64,000 nucleotides of DNA from Epiperipatus broadwayi (GCA_028023455.1 JAQFVV010000055.1:4308030-4372029); one strand, 5' to 3'; numbered from the stretch's first letter, positions 43,366-55,246 are shown. Notes: generated from the sequence alone by a model not told the origin. A program made the numbers and translations.

Positions 43366-45164
43366 GTTAAGAGATAAATGTTTGTTGTTGGACAGATGTG
43401 AATAAAGAAAAAAAATAATTTATGGCTCTTAAGTGATGAAAGAGACAAGAATTTCTGTAGGATCTGTTCCTTCTGATCATGGGAGACCTGAATTTAAAAC
43501 TTTCCATGACAATTTGGGTTATTGAGACTATAATGAATTTCCTGAACACAGAATATAGAACATAAATGAAAAGCCATGCAATTTTCTTTCAAAACCAAGG
43601 CTACATATTTGAGATGTCAGGATTAGTTTGACAAGTCAGTTAATAAAAAAATAAAAAAAACTTCAGTAGTTCTTGGAATATATGAGTGCTAGAAATGGAT
43701 GAATTAAATTTATTCTGAAAAGATACAAATATACCATTCTTGAGTTAACTGAAATCCATTGAAAAAATGTTGGAGAGTTGAATAATTATGATATCATCTG
43801 GTTTTATGTCAGAATATAATATCTATTAGGCAAAAAAAAAAAAAAGGGCAGATTTGTCAATGGCTCATTAATGTGAAATGAAAGCAATTAGATTCAAAGA
43901 AATATTTTTAACATTATAATAATCCAAGTATATACCCTTAAATCAAATATTACCAATTAAAAAAAAAAAAATTGAACACTTTATTGCATGGGAATACAAA
44001 TACCAATAAGAACTGGAGTCGTGATCTCCTAGTCCTCAAGCTCTGGCGACTACCACTCTACCACTTCAAAAAATCACATAGAGCAATTTTACAAACGATA
44101 AAATAGAATGATTTTTCAGAGAACCAAAACTGACTCATTAAACACTGTTATTATTAGAAAAAATTAGAAGTAACAATAGACGATGAAAACAAGTTATGAG
44201 CAAACACCACATTAAAGAAAGAACAAACCTAGGGAAAGACTATTAGAATTTGCTTTAGAATACAATATGACAATTTGCAATTACAATTCCAACAGAAGGA
44301 TTATAAAAAAATGGATATGAATATCAACCGACAGAAATCGTAGCTTACTAATAGTAAATTAAATATTAAAAAAATAAAAATTCAATTTTCAGAAGAAAAA
44401 GAAGATCTAATCAAGATGGTAAACATAGAAATAATGGAAAAAAATAGAATGTTGCTTAAGAAGAAAATGAAAAATATAGGCAAAGTATTATTGCAAATTT
44501 CAATCAAGCTTTGGAGGTGTCACTGAATTTAGACCAGAGAAAGATTAGATCATAGAAAACACATCGAAATGACATAGGAAAAGTAAATGCTGAATTAGCT
44601 GGCTATAGTTTAAAGTAAAATACAATGAAGTGGGGAAAGCAGACAAAAAGAAAAATGGTAGAGTTCCATGTAATGTTAAGATATATATTTGTCCCTTGCT
44701 ACGATCACACATTCGACTGCTAATTTATGGAATGATTTATATTGAAGTTAACTCTAGCCTCATTTTGGTATGCTATTTTAAGAATGATATTTAAAAAGTT
44801 TGCAATAATTTATTGTGAACTTTCTAAGACAAACATCGTTAATAATTTCCAAATTAGTAATTCTACGTTTGTGTAATAGAAGTTTTGACCAAAACCCTTC
44901 ATCATCACTGGCTTTATTTCTTTCATAAAGGATGGATAGTACATTGTATTGACCAATGTATGATAAAGTGAGTCTCTATATGCAAAAATATTGTTCATAC
45001 CCCAGAATTCGAGCTCACTGCAAACATCAGCTTCCTCAGTATCCAAGATATCGAAAGTAAGTTATACTATATTTAATAATAGAGAAGTTATAATTTCTTA
45101 AAACAGATGTATTATCAAATCAAATCATTTCCAAACAATTCTTAAAATTAACCAATAGAATAAT
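43366..45164. other. AT-rich intergenic DNA with a tRNA-like trace
   Basis: No gene. On the minus strand at 44005-44075, GTGGTAGAGTGGTAGTC and CACGACTCC resemble A- and B-box blocks of a tRNA-derived SINE, but the structure is degenerate. The 78-codon frame at 44810-45046 has no recognisable domain. Confidence 0.35.
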
Positions 45165-45574
45165 AATTTAGATTGCGCTTTATGCAAAAAAGTGAAGCTT
45201 GTCTCAATCTTATTAAAAAGTTATATGGCTAAGTGCTTTCAGAGAACTTGAGTCTCCATAATCATAGCCTACTTTTAACTGAAGTTTAGCCATGGTTTAT
45301 TAAAATTTATGCAAATTTTATAATGACCATTTTCTGGAGATTGCAAAGCATGATTCTTTCCGGTTTATTGAACAATTGTCATTTGCAATAAAGCACGCCT
45401 CTTCAATTTTCCGTTTCATATCATTACGTTCAGTGCATATTGCCCTTGCCATAGTGAGTTCGAACACCTGGTCTGTTGTTTTTTGGTGCTCGAAGAATAT
45501 GGATCTGTATATAACTTTTTAATAAGATTGAGACAAGCTTCACTTTTTTGCGTAAAGCGCAATCTAAATTACTT
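45165..45574. repeat. MITE with ~60-bp terminal inverted repeats
   Basis: AATTTAGATTGCGCTTTATG... and its inverted copy at 45509-45574 differ at about one base in 60. The interior is ~280 bp and non-coding, with AGTTCGAACACCTGG (B-box-like) at 45460. The near-identity of the arms suggests recent activity. Outside flanks did not give a clear TSD. Confidence 0.8.
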
Positions 45575-47004
45575 ACTACTCAAAGGTGAAGTAGAAAACT
45601 AGTATTTTATTTCAATAGAATAATAGCAATTTATTGCTAAGGGAATACTCAGATAATAAATGGAAAATCCACTTATTATCATGGTCTAAGATCTTATATA
45701 GACCTAGAGTGGTAGCAATTGACTTAAACCGACTGAAATGTAACTGTTTAGATGTTTAAATAAATTCCATTAAACCAGCCTGAATTCAACCGTTTGAAGG
45801 TAGATTAATGAATAATCCTTTTTACAACATTTCAAACAAACTACTACTCAATGCTTTAAATATAATACATTATAAGTGCACATAGATAATTGGTTATCAC
45901 AAGTAAATCATATTTCCTGTCAATATTTCTTATTGTGTCCAATTTAATGAAGTTTATTTAAAACTTCTAGATGGTTGATTATCTATTTAATCAATTGCTG
46001 TTATTCAAGGTCTAATTAAAGATCGTAGATTCTGGTAATAAATGGAATTTCCATATATTATCTGAATGCTATTTTGATGACAGATTGCTGTTTTTCTATT
46101 GGTTAATGTTAAGTACTGATTGTGAGAGATTCATTTGTGATCATCAATCAGCTATCTGTGCTTATGGTTCAAAATATGTTTTAAGGTAAATAGAAAAGTA
46201 TTCCCAATAAAGAAATTAGATAATGCTCATAAAGATGGGGTCTATTACCATTAGCTGAATATAATGAAATCTGTACATTTTAATCTTGAAATCATTTCTT
46301 TTGCTTATTGTCAAGATCATATCCAAATAGTGAGGTTTAAAAATATTAGCTTAGTTTTTGAAAAGCTAATGTCAATTTTATGGCTGGATGTTAGATGGCC
46401 ATCAGAGCAAAGATATCCATCCACCCATCCTTCCCTCTGTCTGACCATCCATCCATCTGTCTATCTATCTATCTATCTGTCTATATGACTGAACCGCTGC
46501 CATGATTATAAATAATATTAAAACATTGCAACAGAGAATAGAAATAAAATATAATTTTAATCCTGGTATTGTTGAGGTAATGTGCGAGAAAAGGAATGAT
46601 AGAAAGCGAAAGAGACTTGGTTTACTACACAAAATGAACACGTAATGAATCGGAACTAACAATGTTACGTTAGAAAAAAAATGGGGTTTTTAAATTGTAA
46701 TTGGAAAAGTACTGCTTTTTTTTTTTTTGTTATTTGTTTGGTAACTATGGTTATGATGCTTATGCGTCGAAAGTATACTTGATCTATTCTATTTTGTTTT
46801 TATTCTCTGTTGTAGTGTTTTAATATTATATATATATACAATTTATAATATATTATCAAACTAAATTATTTCATTTTTGCGATATGAAACATTCTATTAA
46901 AAAGCTATTAATCTCAAAATTGATTGTGAATATAATTAATTAAATATGCACATCTAAAAATTTAAATTTAATTTTTACTAGTCATTCATTAGATTAGAGA
47001 TTAT
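45575..47004. other. AT-rich intergenic DNA, microsatellite
   Basis: No gene. A CATC/CTAT microsatellite lies at 46415-46486; a short TA run near 46830. Confidence 0.5.
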
Positions 47005-47215
47005 CCATTCAAGGAATAATATTTCTGTAGTGTTATTATCATTACACACAATCTCATGCAAGGTAGGGACTGGTTTCTATCCACTTTTAACACCTTGGGA
47101 GGCATGTAATCATAAACATATGACCAAGGACATGCAAAAAAGATGTGAGCTTCAAGAAGCACATTTCATGCTGAACCAGCACTCATCAGTTGGCGCAGAT
47201 CATAGTCTCTAACAC
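47005..47215 (+). repeat. Dispersed repeat family D
   Basis: Closest partner is 62095-62335 (opposite strand): ACTTTTAACACCTTG, GGATGTAATCATAAACATATGAC-like, AAGATGTGA and GCTGAACCAGCACT blocks in the same order. The final block is also in 3090-3165 and 6140-6330. Confidence 0.65.
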
Positions 47216-47244
47216 ATATTTTTATCATTGTACATTATATATTG

Positions 47245-47430
47245 TAATGGTATGAAGAATTTGGAGTTTACCTAGAATGATGGCATTCATCATCACCAAC
47301 TCTAAGTCAATGGAAAAATATATAATTTAAATTTACAAATAATGGTAAGGGAAAAACTTGAGGTTAATCTGGGGTGGTGGCACTCATCATAAACCCCAAG
47401 TTAATGACAAAATATAACACTGAATCTAAA
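47245..47430. repeat. Tandem pair, ~95-bp unit
   Basis: TAATGGTA..., GG.GTT.A.CT.G, ATGGCATTCATCATC / GTGGCACTCATCATA and a final AA.TATATAA block occur twice in direct order. Confidence 0.6.
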
Positions 47431-48169
47431 TTAAATGATAATGAATATGAGGAGCATGAGAGCAGAGAGAAAGACCTAACTATAAGTGACTATAAGTTCA
47501 TCTGCATTACACAAAAGTAATAATCATTCATCATCATGAATGATCAACAATAAAAATAAATCAACAGGCCATTTTGTGACTGGATTTAAAATGGATCTAC
47601 TATAGACCAGGATAATTATTTAACCCTTATGAACTTGGGGCAGATTATTTAAACCATAATTTGGATGCACAACTTAAGTGCTAGTCCATAAGAATATAAC
47701 TTATTAAAAATAATAATGCTGTGATACTAAATCATGCTGATCAAAATTAATGCTCTGGCCACTTAATACCATTAATGTACTAAACTAAATAAAAATGTAG
47801 TGCATAGACTTTAGGATATCCCATTTGTGCCAGTCCAGGATCATCATCAACTGGATATCCATAAACATTAAATATAAATCCATTTTATATAACAGACCAT
47901 TATGCATGAATTTAACTCAGGAAGCAAAAACTCTATAACTGTTACTATGATCAAGAGATATAATACAACATAGGAATAATTTATAATATTTTAGGATTAA
48001 ATAAATTCATTAAAATAGTTTTAAACAATAAAATAAATTTATTAACAACAATTAAATGAAATTAAGAACTGCAGAATTTGGCTATTAATATAAATTTAGC
48101 CTTCTGATTTTGATTAATATACAAAAAAATAAGCTATCACATTGTGATTTACAAATATGTTAATACACA

Positions 48170-48520
48170 AACTACCTATATATATATAAGCACACAGTCA
48201 TGCAATATATTTTATGACCATATTTGAATTGTCAAAAACCTATAAATGAAATTCATTTTTTGTAACACGTGATTAATGACTGATATAGCATATATGTGTG
48301 TGTGCATGGAAATGTGGGCACACACTAGCATTTATAAAAAAATAAATCTAATAAACCATATTTTACTTTCTTAATATATAATTAATTCAATGTCAAAAAT
48401 ATAAATAAAATTCACACATATATATAAGCACCCAGATGTACTGTACAATAAGTTAAATTAACATGTTCGAATTGTCACAGACATATAACAAAATTCAATT
48501 TGTTTTTAATAATACATAAA
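48170..48520. repeat. Diverged direct repeat
   Basis: TATATATATAAGCACACAG...GAATTGTCA...AACCTATAA...AAATTCA near 48177 recurs near 48417 as ATATATATAAGCACCCAG...GAATTGTCACAGACATATAA...AAATTCA. Lies directly before the LTR element. Confidence 0.5.
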
Positions 48521-49514
48521 TGCAAACACATGATGTGTGTATATTGTGCCATTACAATTTAGTCACTAGATAAATTTATAGTAATGTGCATGTAGAAAAG
48601 GTAAACCAAAAATCATCATCACAATTTTATATAACCATAAAAGAAGCTGTAGGGCATCCAAGTTCAAACCCTACCAGATCAAAATTTTAAACGCTTTAGA
48701 CAGAAAGAGAGTGGGACAGCTATTATATGCTTTACTTGTTTGTGTGTTAATAAATCTCAAAAAGAGCAGCACACACATTTAATATTTAAATTTTCTGTTA
48801 AAAAGCAAAGTTATAATGCATACGTATAGGCAATGTATGTGTAAGCTATTTAATTGTTTTATATTTCAAATATTCAACATTTTAACTTTCTTTAAAACTA
48901 ACCTATGCTTGATCAATTTTAATGTCTTATTCTATACTTCTATTTTGCTTTTCTATAATTGTAATTGGGATTTAAAAGTTACAGATTTAATTAAATAATA
49001 GGGTTATAATTACTAAGCTAGCAATTATATTATTTAATGTTAGTTTATGAATGATTTGAAAGAATGAAGGATGTGTGTACATTACATACAGAAATTTACA
49101 TTTACTAAATATTGAAAGAAAAGGAAGGATTAAATCTGTCAAATTATTTTTTTTTGTACAATTTTATGTTGAAAGAGGAAATCGGTTTAATCAGATATCT
49201 ATCTTTGTAGCAATTTTTTTTTGTAAATGATTGTTTTTCACTTTGGGAGCTTATAATGGGTGAGAGCTCTAATTTTGAAATTGTCTTATCTTAAGATCTA
49301 AAGAAGGAAGCTCAAAGATTTGAAATGTTACCTGGATGTTAAAAAAAAAAAAAAAAAGAGAAAAGAAAGGAAATAAGGATTAAGTCTTTTTTTTTTTAAA
49401 CAAAAGTGTCTGGAAAAAGGATTAAACTTTTCAGTTGAAAAATAATTTAGTTGAAAATAAATTAGAGATCTAATTAAAACAAATTTGTCCAAAAATAGCA
49501 AGTGACGCTATCTC

Positions 49515-49552
49515 TGATTGGTTAAGTTAGCTAAAAATTGGATATAAAAAGT
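49515..49552 (+). promoter_or_regulatory. Candidate LTR core promoter (5' LTR)
   Basis: GATTGGTTAAG (CCAAT-box-like, inverted) is followed ~25 bp later by GGATATAAAAAGTG, a good TATA element. Both are unchanged in the 3' LTR. About 2.3 kb of the LTR follow, which would make a very long R/U5. Confidence 0.5.
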
Positions 49553-51480
49553 GTCTGGAATTATTATTTTTGGTGATTATGATTCAGATTATTAAACTAT
49601 TAAATTGAATGTTGAAAATATAAGAAATGGCTGGCTAGAAAAATTATATGTATGTCCCATCTTTTCCGGACCATCTGGGGGAAGCTGCACATCACATAGG
49701 AAAGAAAAGATGTTGTGTCTAAAATAATATTCTACACCTTTCAACTGACCAGAGAAATAAGATGTTTTTAATAGAAGGAAGAAAGCATTCACCTGCATTC
49801 AAAGAAGATGAATTAATCTACTGATAAATATTAATCATCAAGTCCAATTAATTGTTACAACAACTGATTTTAAACTCAAGAAAATTTATAAATGTGAAAA
49901 CAACTGCTGTATTTCATCCACATGCTTGACAGGAAGAGAAGAAAAATTAATATAATGATTTCCAAATTGTCCACTAAAGCAAATAACCTCAATAGAGTCA
50001 TCATCATCAAATAGTTATACACCTCAAGAAAGAGATTGTTCCCACGTAAAACGGAAATGGTAGCTGCAGAAATATAGACATTATACAAGACAAGTTTGAA
50101 CCCTTGGAAATTCGCCACAAACAAAAGATCGGTAATATGACTTTTTATATCTATTTTCTTTATGATATCAGTCTTAATAAACATTTTAGCAATAAAGTGG
50201 TATATTTTATTTAAAGAACTTTTAAAGACTATTCAGATCGATTAAAAACAAGAATGTCTTACTAATAATAACTTTGAGCTTCATAAATGATCTTGAATGT
50301 ATCAAAATTATTTGTTTATTAATTTTACAGTTATGAAAAATATTAATGTGTAAAACAATTTTTTTATGGTATTATGATTTTAGTTTTAACTAATATATTA
50401 TTATTATTTTGGTTTTAAATAATATTTTGTTATTATGGGATAAAACACGCACATACATAATAATATTTTATATGTGTATAATTGCGAGTGAATGTGAAGT
50501 AACAAGTAGTATTAGAATATTAGATTATTTTGTTTCAAGTTAAGTATAGCATTTCAGAGGTAGAAGAGAGGGGGGAGAAAATAATTTAAAACTTGTTTCT
50601 AAAACTTGCTCTTTCAATTCTATTAACATTTTTTTTTACATTCTATTTACATGTTAGATTTTTAAAGTATGTGTGCTAATGAGCAGATAATATTTTTTTT
50701 CTTGAAATACTTTTCTCATGGAGTGAAAATCATGGTCAATGTGACATCCAACTTAATACAAAATACATTTGAAGGGAAAGGGGGAAGAACTTGAAATTAA
50801 TCTGAGGATTGTTATATAATCAATTATTATCATTATTATTATTCATGTCAATTTTCATATTTATCTAGAAATTTTTATGTATATGTTAGAAATGTAGTAA
50901 TAAATATTAGTTTGTTTTATTAAACGAGGTGTATATATTTCATTAAGTGTAGTCTTTGTTAAGTGTGATTATTCATCATCATCAATGGTTGAATATTAGT
51001 TATTTAAGATATAAGTAAGTATGCTAAAATTAAGCAATAATTATGAATTTCTTTATAAAAATTAGTTTTATGTTTAGGCTTAGTCCTAGAGCTGTAGTTG
51101 AAACCCTTGTCATTATCGTTATTATTATCATCATCATCATCGTCATCAACGTTTTAATTAATGAGCTGTTTAACTGTTTAAAGGCCATAAATAAATATTG
51201 ATTTTATAATATTTAGTGATTTCTTAGTATTATTATAACCACATCCCATCATCTATTTCATGCAAGGATGAGTGAATTGCCATCCTAAATTAGTTATATA
51301 TAATCTGAGCTAGTAAACTTATAAAAATATTGAAACACATTTGTTATGCTAAGATCTGAGAAATGATTTATGTCTAATATACTCCACTTTGGTTTGAAGA
51401 TGTTTTACTTTTACCTAAATATTAGTGCGTATAGTGATATGGCTCAAAAAGCAAAATCTCTCATTTTTATTAGAAATAAA

Positions 51481-51583
51481 GTACCAAAAAAGGGGATTCA
51501 AACCCGGTACATGTGAAAGGTTATTAGATATAACCGTGTCTAGATTCAGATAATCTAGTGGCGCCCTGCTAGACCATATTCAC
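51481..51583 (-). repeat. tRNA-like relic inside the 5' LTR
   Basis: On the minus strand: GGTCTAGCAGGGCGCC (D-arm/A-box-like), stem-loop CTAGATTATCTGAATCTAG, a second stem-loop GGTTATATCTAATAACC in the place of a class II variable arm, then CCGGGTTTGAATCCC (T-arm/B-box-like). Resembles a Leu/Ser-type tRNA, but position 33 is not T and no acceptor stem pairs. An embedded tRNA-derived SINE piece is likely. Confidence 0.45.
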
Positions 51584-51869
51584 TTAGTATTTGTTTAAAC
51601 ATGCACTTAATACCAAACCAAGAAATGAAAGTGGATAAAACCTACTGTCTGTATACCTGAGTTATATTTTATTGAATTACTAGTGTACTCACTTCACGTG
51701 ATTTCATATACCTGAGTTATAATACTTGTTGTTAATAATTTGCTTATAATTATTGATATTTGGATCTTGAGAAATCCAACCTTATTTTAAATATTGTAAT
51801 TCTTATATATATATTTTGAACTCAGATATGGTAATAATATCTTTTGATGGACATTTAATTAAGTTACAA

Positions 51870-51888
51870 TGGACACCCAACTGGGGCC
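51870..51888 (+). promoter_or_regulatory. Candidate primer binding site
   Basis: TGGACACCCAACTGGGGCC begins one base after the LTR end, the usual PBS position, and starts with the TGG that pairs with a tRNA CCA end. I cannot assign the tRNA. Confidence 0.6.
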
Positions 51889-53192
51889 TGATATTTTACC
51901 ATATACCTGAAAAAGGGAGTCTATAGAATGATAGGAGATGTGTGGTTAAAAATAGAGAAATTTTTTTAGTAAAATTTTTTTTTTTTCAGTAAAATTTTTT
52001 TTTGTCTTACAAAATTTTCTTGGCCAAACAGTCTTATTTTAGATGATGATGTTTAATATGATTTAATTTTTCATTGATGATGATAAAATGGGTACAGCCA
52101 TAAAACAGCTTAGTTTTGTTTTATCAATTTTGAAAATAGAGATGAATATCACAACTTAAGACAAAGGTGAAATAAATAATAGATTTTTTTTTGTGGAACA
52201 TTAAAATAATTTATTGCCAGATAGGATAGGCATAGTAATAGTGATGAATTATGGAATAGTAGTCTCATGTGTGTTTGGGGAGTTCATTTTGTAAAAAGTC
52301 TATGATTTTAGAGGTTTGATTGGATGGTTGATCGTTGGAGTTTGGTTGGTTAGATTGCAGTTTTGATGATGAGTGGAGAGTTTTGTCATTGCCTTGAGAA
52401 TGCTATGTATTTCGTGTAACTTATGAATGATCAAACCCATTCACTGCTCCAACCCAATTTATATGTTATCTTTATTTTATCATGAAGCAGTTAACAGCAG
52501 ACCTGCCATGATACCAGCCTATAAGTCTCCAAGAGAGAGAGCACGGCATAGTTTTCCAATCAAGTTTATATGTTATTCTTATTTTATCATGAAGCAGTTA
52601 ACAGTAGTCCTGCCATGATATCAGCCTATAAGTCTCCAAGAGAGAGAGAGCAAGGTTTCGTTTTTGTAGTCTATAATAAGCAGGGCATTCCTTGATACTT
52701 GCCACATAAGACTCCAAGAGAGAGAGCAAGGCATAGTTTATCTATTTTAGCCCCTAAGACTTAATACTTCTTTTATTGCAACAGAGTTTGCTTCATTCAA
52801 TCAAGGGTTGTGGTAGTTAATAGTGATCGAATTGGGATGATCTTCTGAGTGCTCGTGATGCATTGTGTGATTATAGTGCTGTGACTGAATTCTTTTATTT
52901 ATCTCAAGATTGTGAACTGCTAGTCATTCTGTGGACTGTCAATATCTGTCGGATTTCTGGGAGAATGGATGAATGTATAATTTGGGCTATTACAGACAGA
53001 CATGCACTATATAGATTATTGTTGTGTAGTTCATTAAATAAGGATATTAAAAATTTTTTTGTTGTATTTGTAATGCATAATAAGGTGAAAATCAAATCAG
53101 TCAGTTGGTCAGAATAGGTGTCAGACAGGGAGAAGATGTGTGGATTTTTGATGGTCAGGGAAGCACAGATGGGATATATATAGTTTTATAAC
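51889..53192 (+). other. Element leader before the internal ORF
   Basis: About 1.3 kb of untranslated leader with T-rich runs (51960-52010) and a tandem repeat at 52455-52745. No supported ORF. Confidence 0.5.
52455..52745 (+). repeat. Tandem repeat in the leader, ~106-bp unit
   Basis: TTTATATGTTAT...ATCATGAAGCAGTTAACAG...CCTGCCATGAT and CAGCCTATAAGTCTCCAAGA occur at 52455 and 52561; a partial third unit (GACTCCAAGAGAGAGAGC) lies at 52710. Structured leader repeats may serve packaging or translation, but that is inference. Confidence 0.8.
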
Positions 53193-55122
53193 ATGAGTGA
53201 ACTAAATTATAGTATGGAAGAGGTTATGGAAGAGGAAGGTGCCCCAATACCAGGAATCAGTGATCGTTTTCCTACTGAAGAAGAGGATGGGGGGGGGGGG
53301 TTTCTTAAAACAAACACAAAAGGAAAGAGAGGAAGTAGAGGAAGATGCCTTTAAAGTTAGTAGCAATAATACGACCTCAAGTGTGGAAGTAGATGAGGAG
53401 CCGGAAGTTGGCCAGATTCAGATAGAAAATAAAGAACTCTCAGACATGAAATTAATGATGGAAAAAATAATGCAGATGCTTAAAAGTATGCTAGAAGATA
53501 ATAGAATCCGGAGAGAAAGTTTAAGAGATGATAAAAAAGGCATAGAAAGTGTAGAAAGTTTAAAAAAAGAGGATAAGAGGAGTGAAGATGAATTAAAAGA
53601 AAATATCAATAGCTCTGTTGAAAACAACAGTAAAATTCCTATAGCTTTGGGAAATAAAATAGAGAAACATGGGAAAAGTGCCTCAATTCCTGGAGTTGAT
53701 AATCTTTATAAAGAAGAGGATGGAGAGGTTGTAATGGGATTAGAAGTTACCGTAAAAGTAAAGGGGATAGTAACAAGTACTGAAGAGTTTCAGATTCGAA
53801 TAAAGAAGGAAGCACTATCAGGTATAAAATTGACCAGACTGATGAAAGATTGTATGTATCAAAACATACAAGAAGATTATAACAATTCCAAAAGAAATAA
53901 GGAAAGTCTGGAACAAAAGATTTGTCGTTCTGTGAAAAGATGGATAGAAAGTCTAAGAGAGGATAGCAAAAAGAGTGCAGAAAGTATAATAGAAGGTAGT
54001 CAAAGATTAGAAGATAATGCTGAAACCTCTTTAGAAGATAGAGCAGGAGAGATGGGTGAATATGTTAGAATTGTAAAACGGAAAGGTAGTCAGAGCTTAC
54101 CAGTTTTAAAAGATAATCTGGATAGTCCGACCACTGATAATAAAGAAAATAATGTAAAGTTAGATACACTGATAGAGAATAGGCTCCAAGAAGTAGAAAG
54201 GCCAATAGTAGCCATAATACCAAATCTCCCAGTAAAGAAAGTAAATGAGATGATGACCAAAGAGCAGATTGGGATAGATCATGAAGTGAAAAGAAGGAAA
54301 AGAGAGTTGGAGGAAAAACTTCATGCATCCGATAAGATGATTGATTTAAGAGAGGCAATAAGGGAGATGAAACCAGTTATTTTAGAAAGAGAGCAAAAGT
54401 TTCAACAGTCTGTAGTTCTCAATCTAGTAACTAACCAGCATGTGTGGTTTCAAAAATCTGTCTTCTTAAATAGATTGGAGATACCTTATATATGGTACAG
54501 AGAGGCAATCTCTCTGAAAAATGTAAATGTCCAGTGTGTATCAGACAGAGAATCAATCTCTCTGAAAAATTTAAATGCTCTGGAAAATTTAAGTGTGCCT
54601 TATATTTGGTACAAAGAGTCAACCTTTTTAGAGAGTTTAAAAATAAATTATACATGGCACAGAGAATCAATCTCTCTGGAAGATGTAATGAATTATATCT
54701 GGTACAGAGAGTCAATCTCTCTGAAGAGTTTAAATGTCCATTATATATGGGACAGAGAATCTATCTCTCTGAAAAATGTAAATGCTCTGGAAAATTTAAA
54801 TGTGCCTTATATATGGTACAAAGAGTCAACCTTTCTAGAAAATTTAAAAATAAATTATATGTGGCCCAGAGAATCAATCTCTCTGGAAGATTTAAGGATG
54901 AATTATATATGGTATAGAGAGTCAATCTCTCTGAAAAACTTCAAGGCATATTACGTATGGTACCAAGAGTCCATATTTCTAAATGGAGTCTGTAATAGGA
55001 GGTTATATAAAATAAATCCTCCGGATATGTTTTATAAATATCCAGTCAAGATGAAAAATGGAAATATTAAAAAGGGACTGGATGTACATGTGCAATTTTA
55101 TGCAGACCACAATATGATTTGA
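53193..55122 (+). CDS. Internal ORF of the LTR element, gag-position protein
   Basis: A natural ATG at 53193 (start MSELNYSMEEV) opens a short acidic stretch in a different frame from the main ORF. A run of 12 G (53289-53300) lies at the junction; with one G fewer the two frames would join. Without it, the main frame is open from ~53239 to the TGA at 55120 (about 627 codons, first codon GTG in-frame, not a likely start). The N-terminal ~390 residues are rich in Lys/Glu with coiled-coil-like stretches (MEKIMQMLKSMLEDNRIRRE). Residues ~398-584 are a tandem array of a 16-residue unit (YIWYRESISLKNL type). No CCHC knuckle, protease or RT motif. Gag-like by position only; function unknown. Confidence 0.6.
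54430..54990 (+). repeat. Coding tandem array, 48-bp unit, 11 copies
   Basis: The encoded unit is about xxxYIWYRESISLKNL. Lengths are multiples of three throughout. Two copies carry a 6-codon insert (NALENL). Four units form a higher-order repeat: 54526-54732 (207 bp) and 54733-54942 (210 bp). The last unit ends at 54990. The plus-strand +2-shifted frame (54492-54917) and a minus-strand frame are also open, a normal result of stop-free repeats of length 3n. Confidence 0.88.
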
Positions 55123-55246
55123 AAAGAAAAAGCCATTCCAAATTACCAAGAAAATAGGAGAGAATGCCTTTATGCTTGCTGCTCTTGATGGGAATAAGGG
55201 AACCTATAATGCTAGGAGTTTGATCCCTTATACTTCAGCAGAATAG
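55118..55246 (+). pseudogene. Integrase C-terminal-like remnant
   Basis: 42 codons in the frame +1 to the main ORF, overlapping its stop. They contain KPFQITKKIGENAF and GTYNARSLIPY before a TAG. This resembles the end of Ty3/gypsy integrases (GPF/Y module followed by a ...VSxLKPY-like end). It suggests that the pol region was deleted, leaving only its last codons. The match is by motif memory only. Confidence 0.45.

Larger units (their letters stand above)
48545..51868 (+). repeat. 5' LTR (3324 bp)
   Basis: TG...CA ends and a near-identical copy at 55445-58737. It contains a CCAAT-like/TATA pair at 49515-49552, a pol III-like tRNA relic near 51481 and several A/T homopolymers. It is about 31 bp longer near its end than the 3' copy (block between TTTTGAACTC and TTTAATT). 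ORFs inside it (for example minus strand 49876-50184) are equal in both LTRs only because the LTRs are duplicates. Confidence 0.92.

Noticed and set aside
44810-45046. 78-codon minus-strand frame with some protein-like composition
   Set aside because: No recognisable motif, no splice context, flanked by repeats.
48816-48998. 60- and 68-codon frames repeated in both LTRs
   Set aside because: Same reason as above: LTR duplicates, low-complexity translation.
49876-50184. 102-codon minus-strand frame, identical at 56772-57080
   Set aside because: The identity comes from LTR duplication in a recent insertion, so it is no evidence of selection; no domain seen.
51481-51583. Functional tRNA-Leu/Ser gene in the LTR
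   Set aside because: No acceptor stem, wrong base before the anticodon; kept only as a tRNA-like relic.
54431-54715. Minus-strand frame across the coding repeat array
   Set aside because: Expected openness of a stop-free repeat of length 3n; no start or domain.
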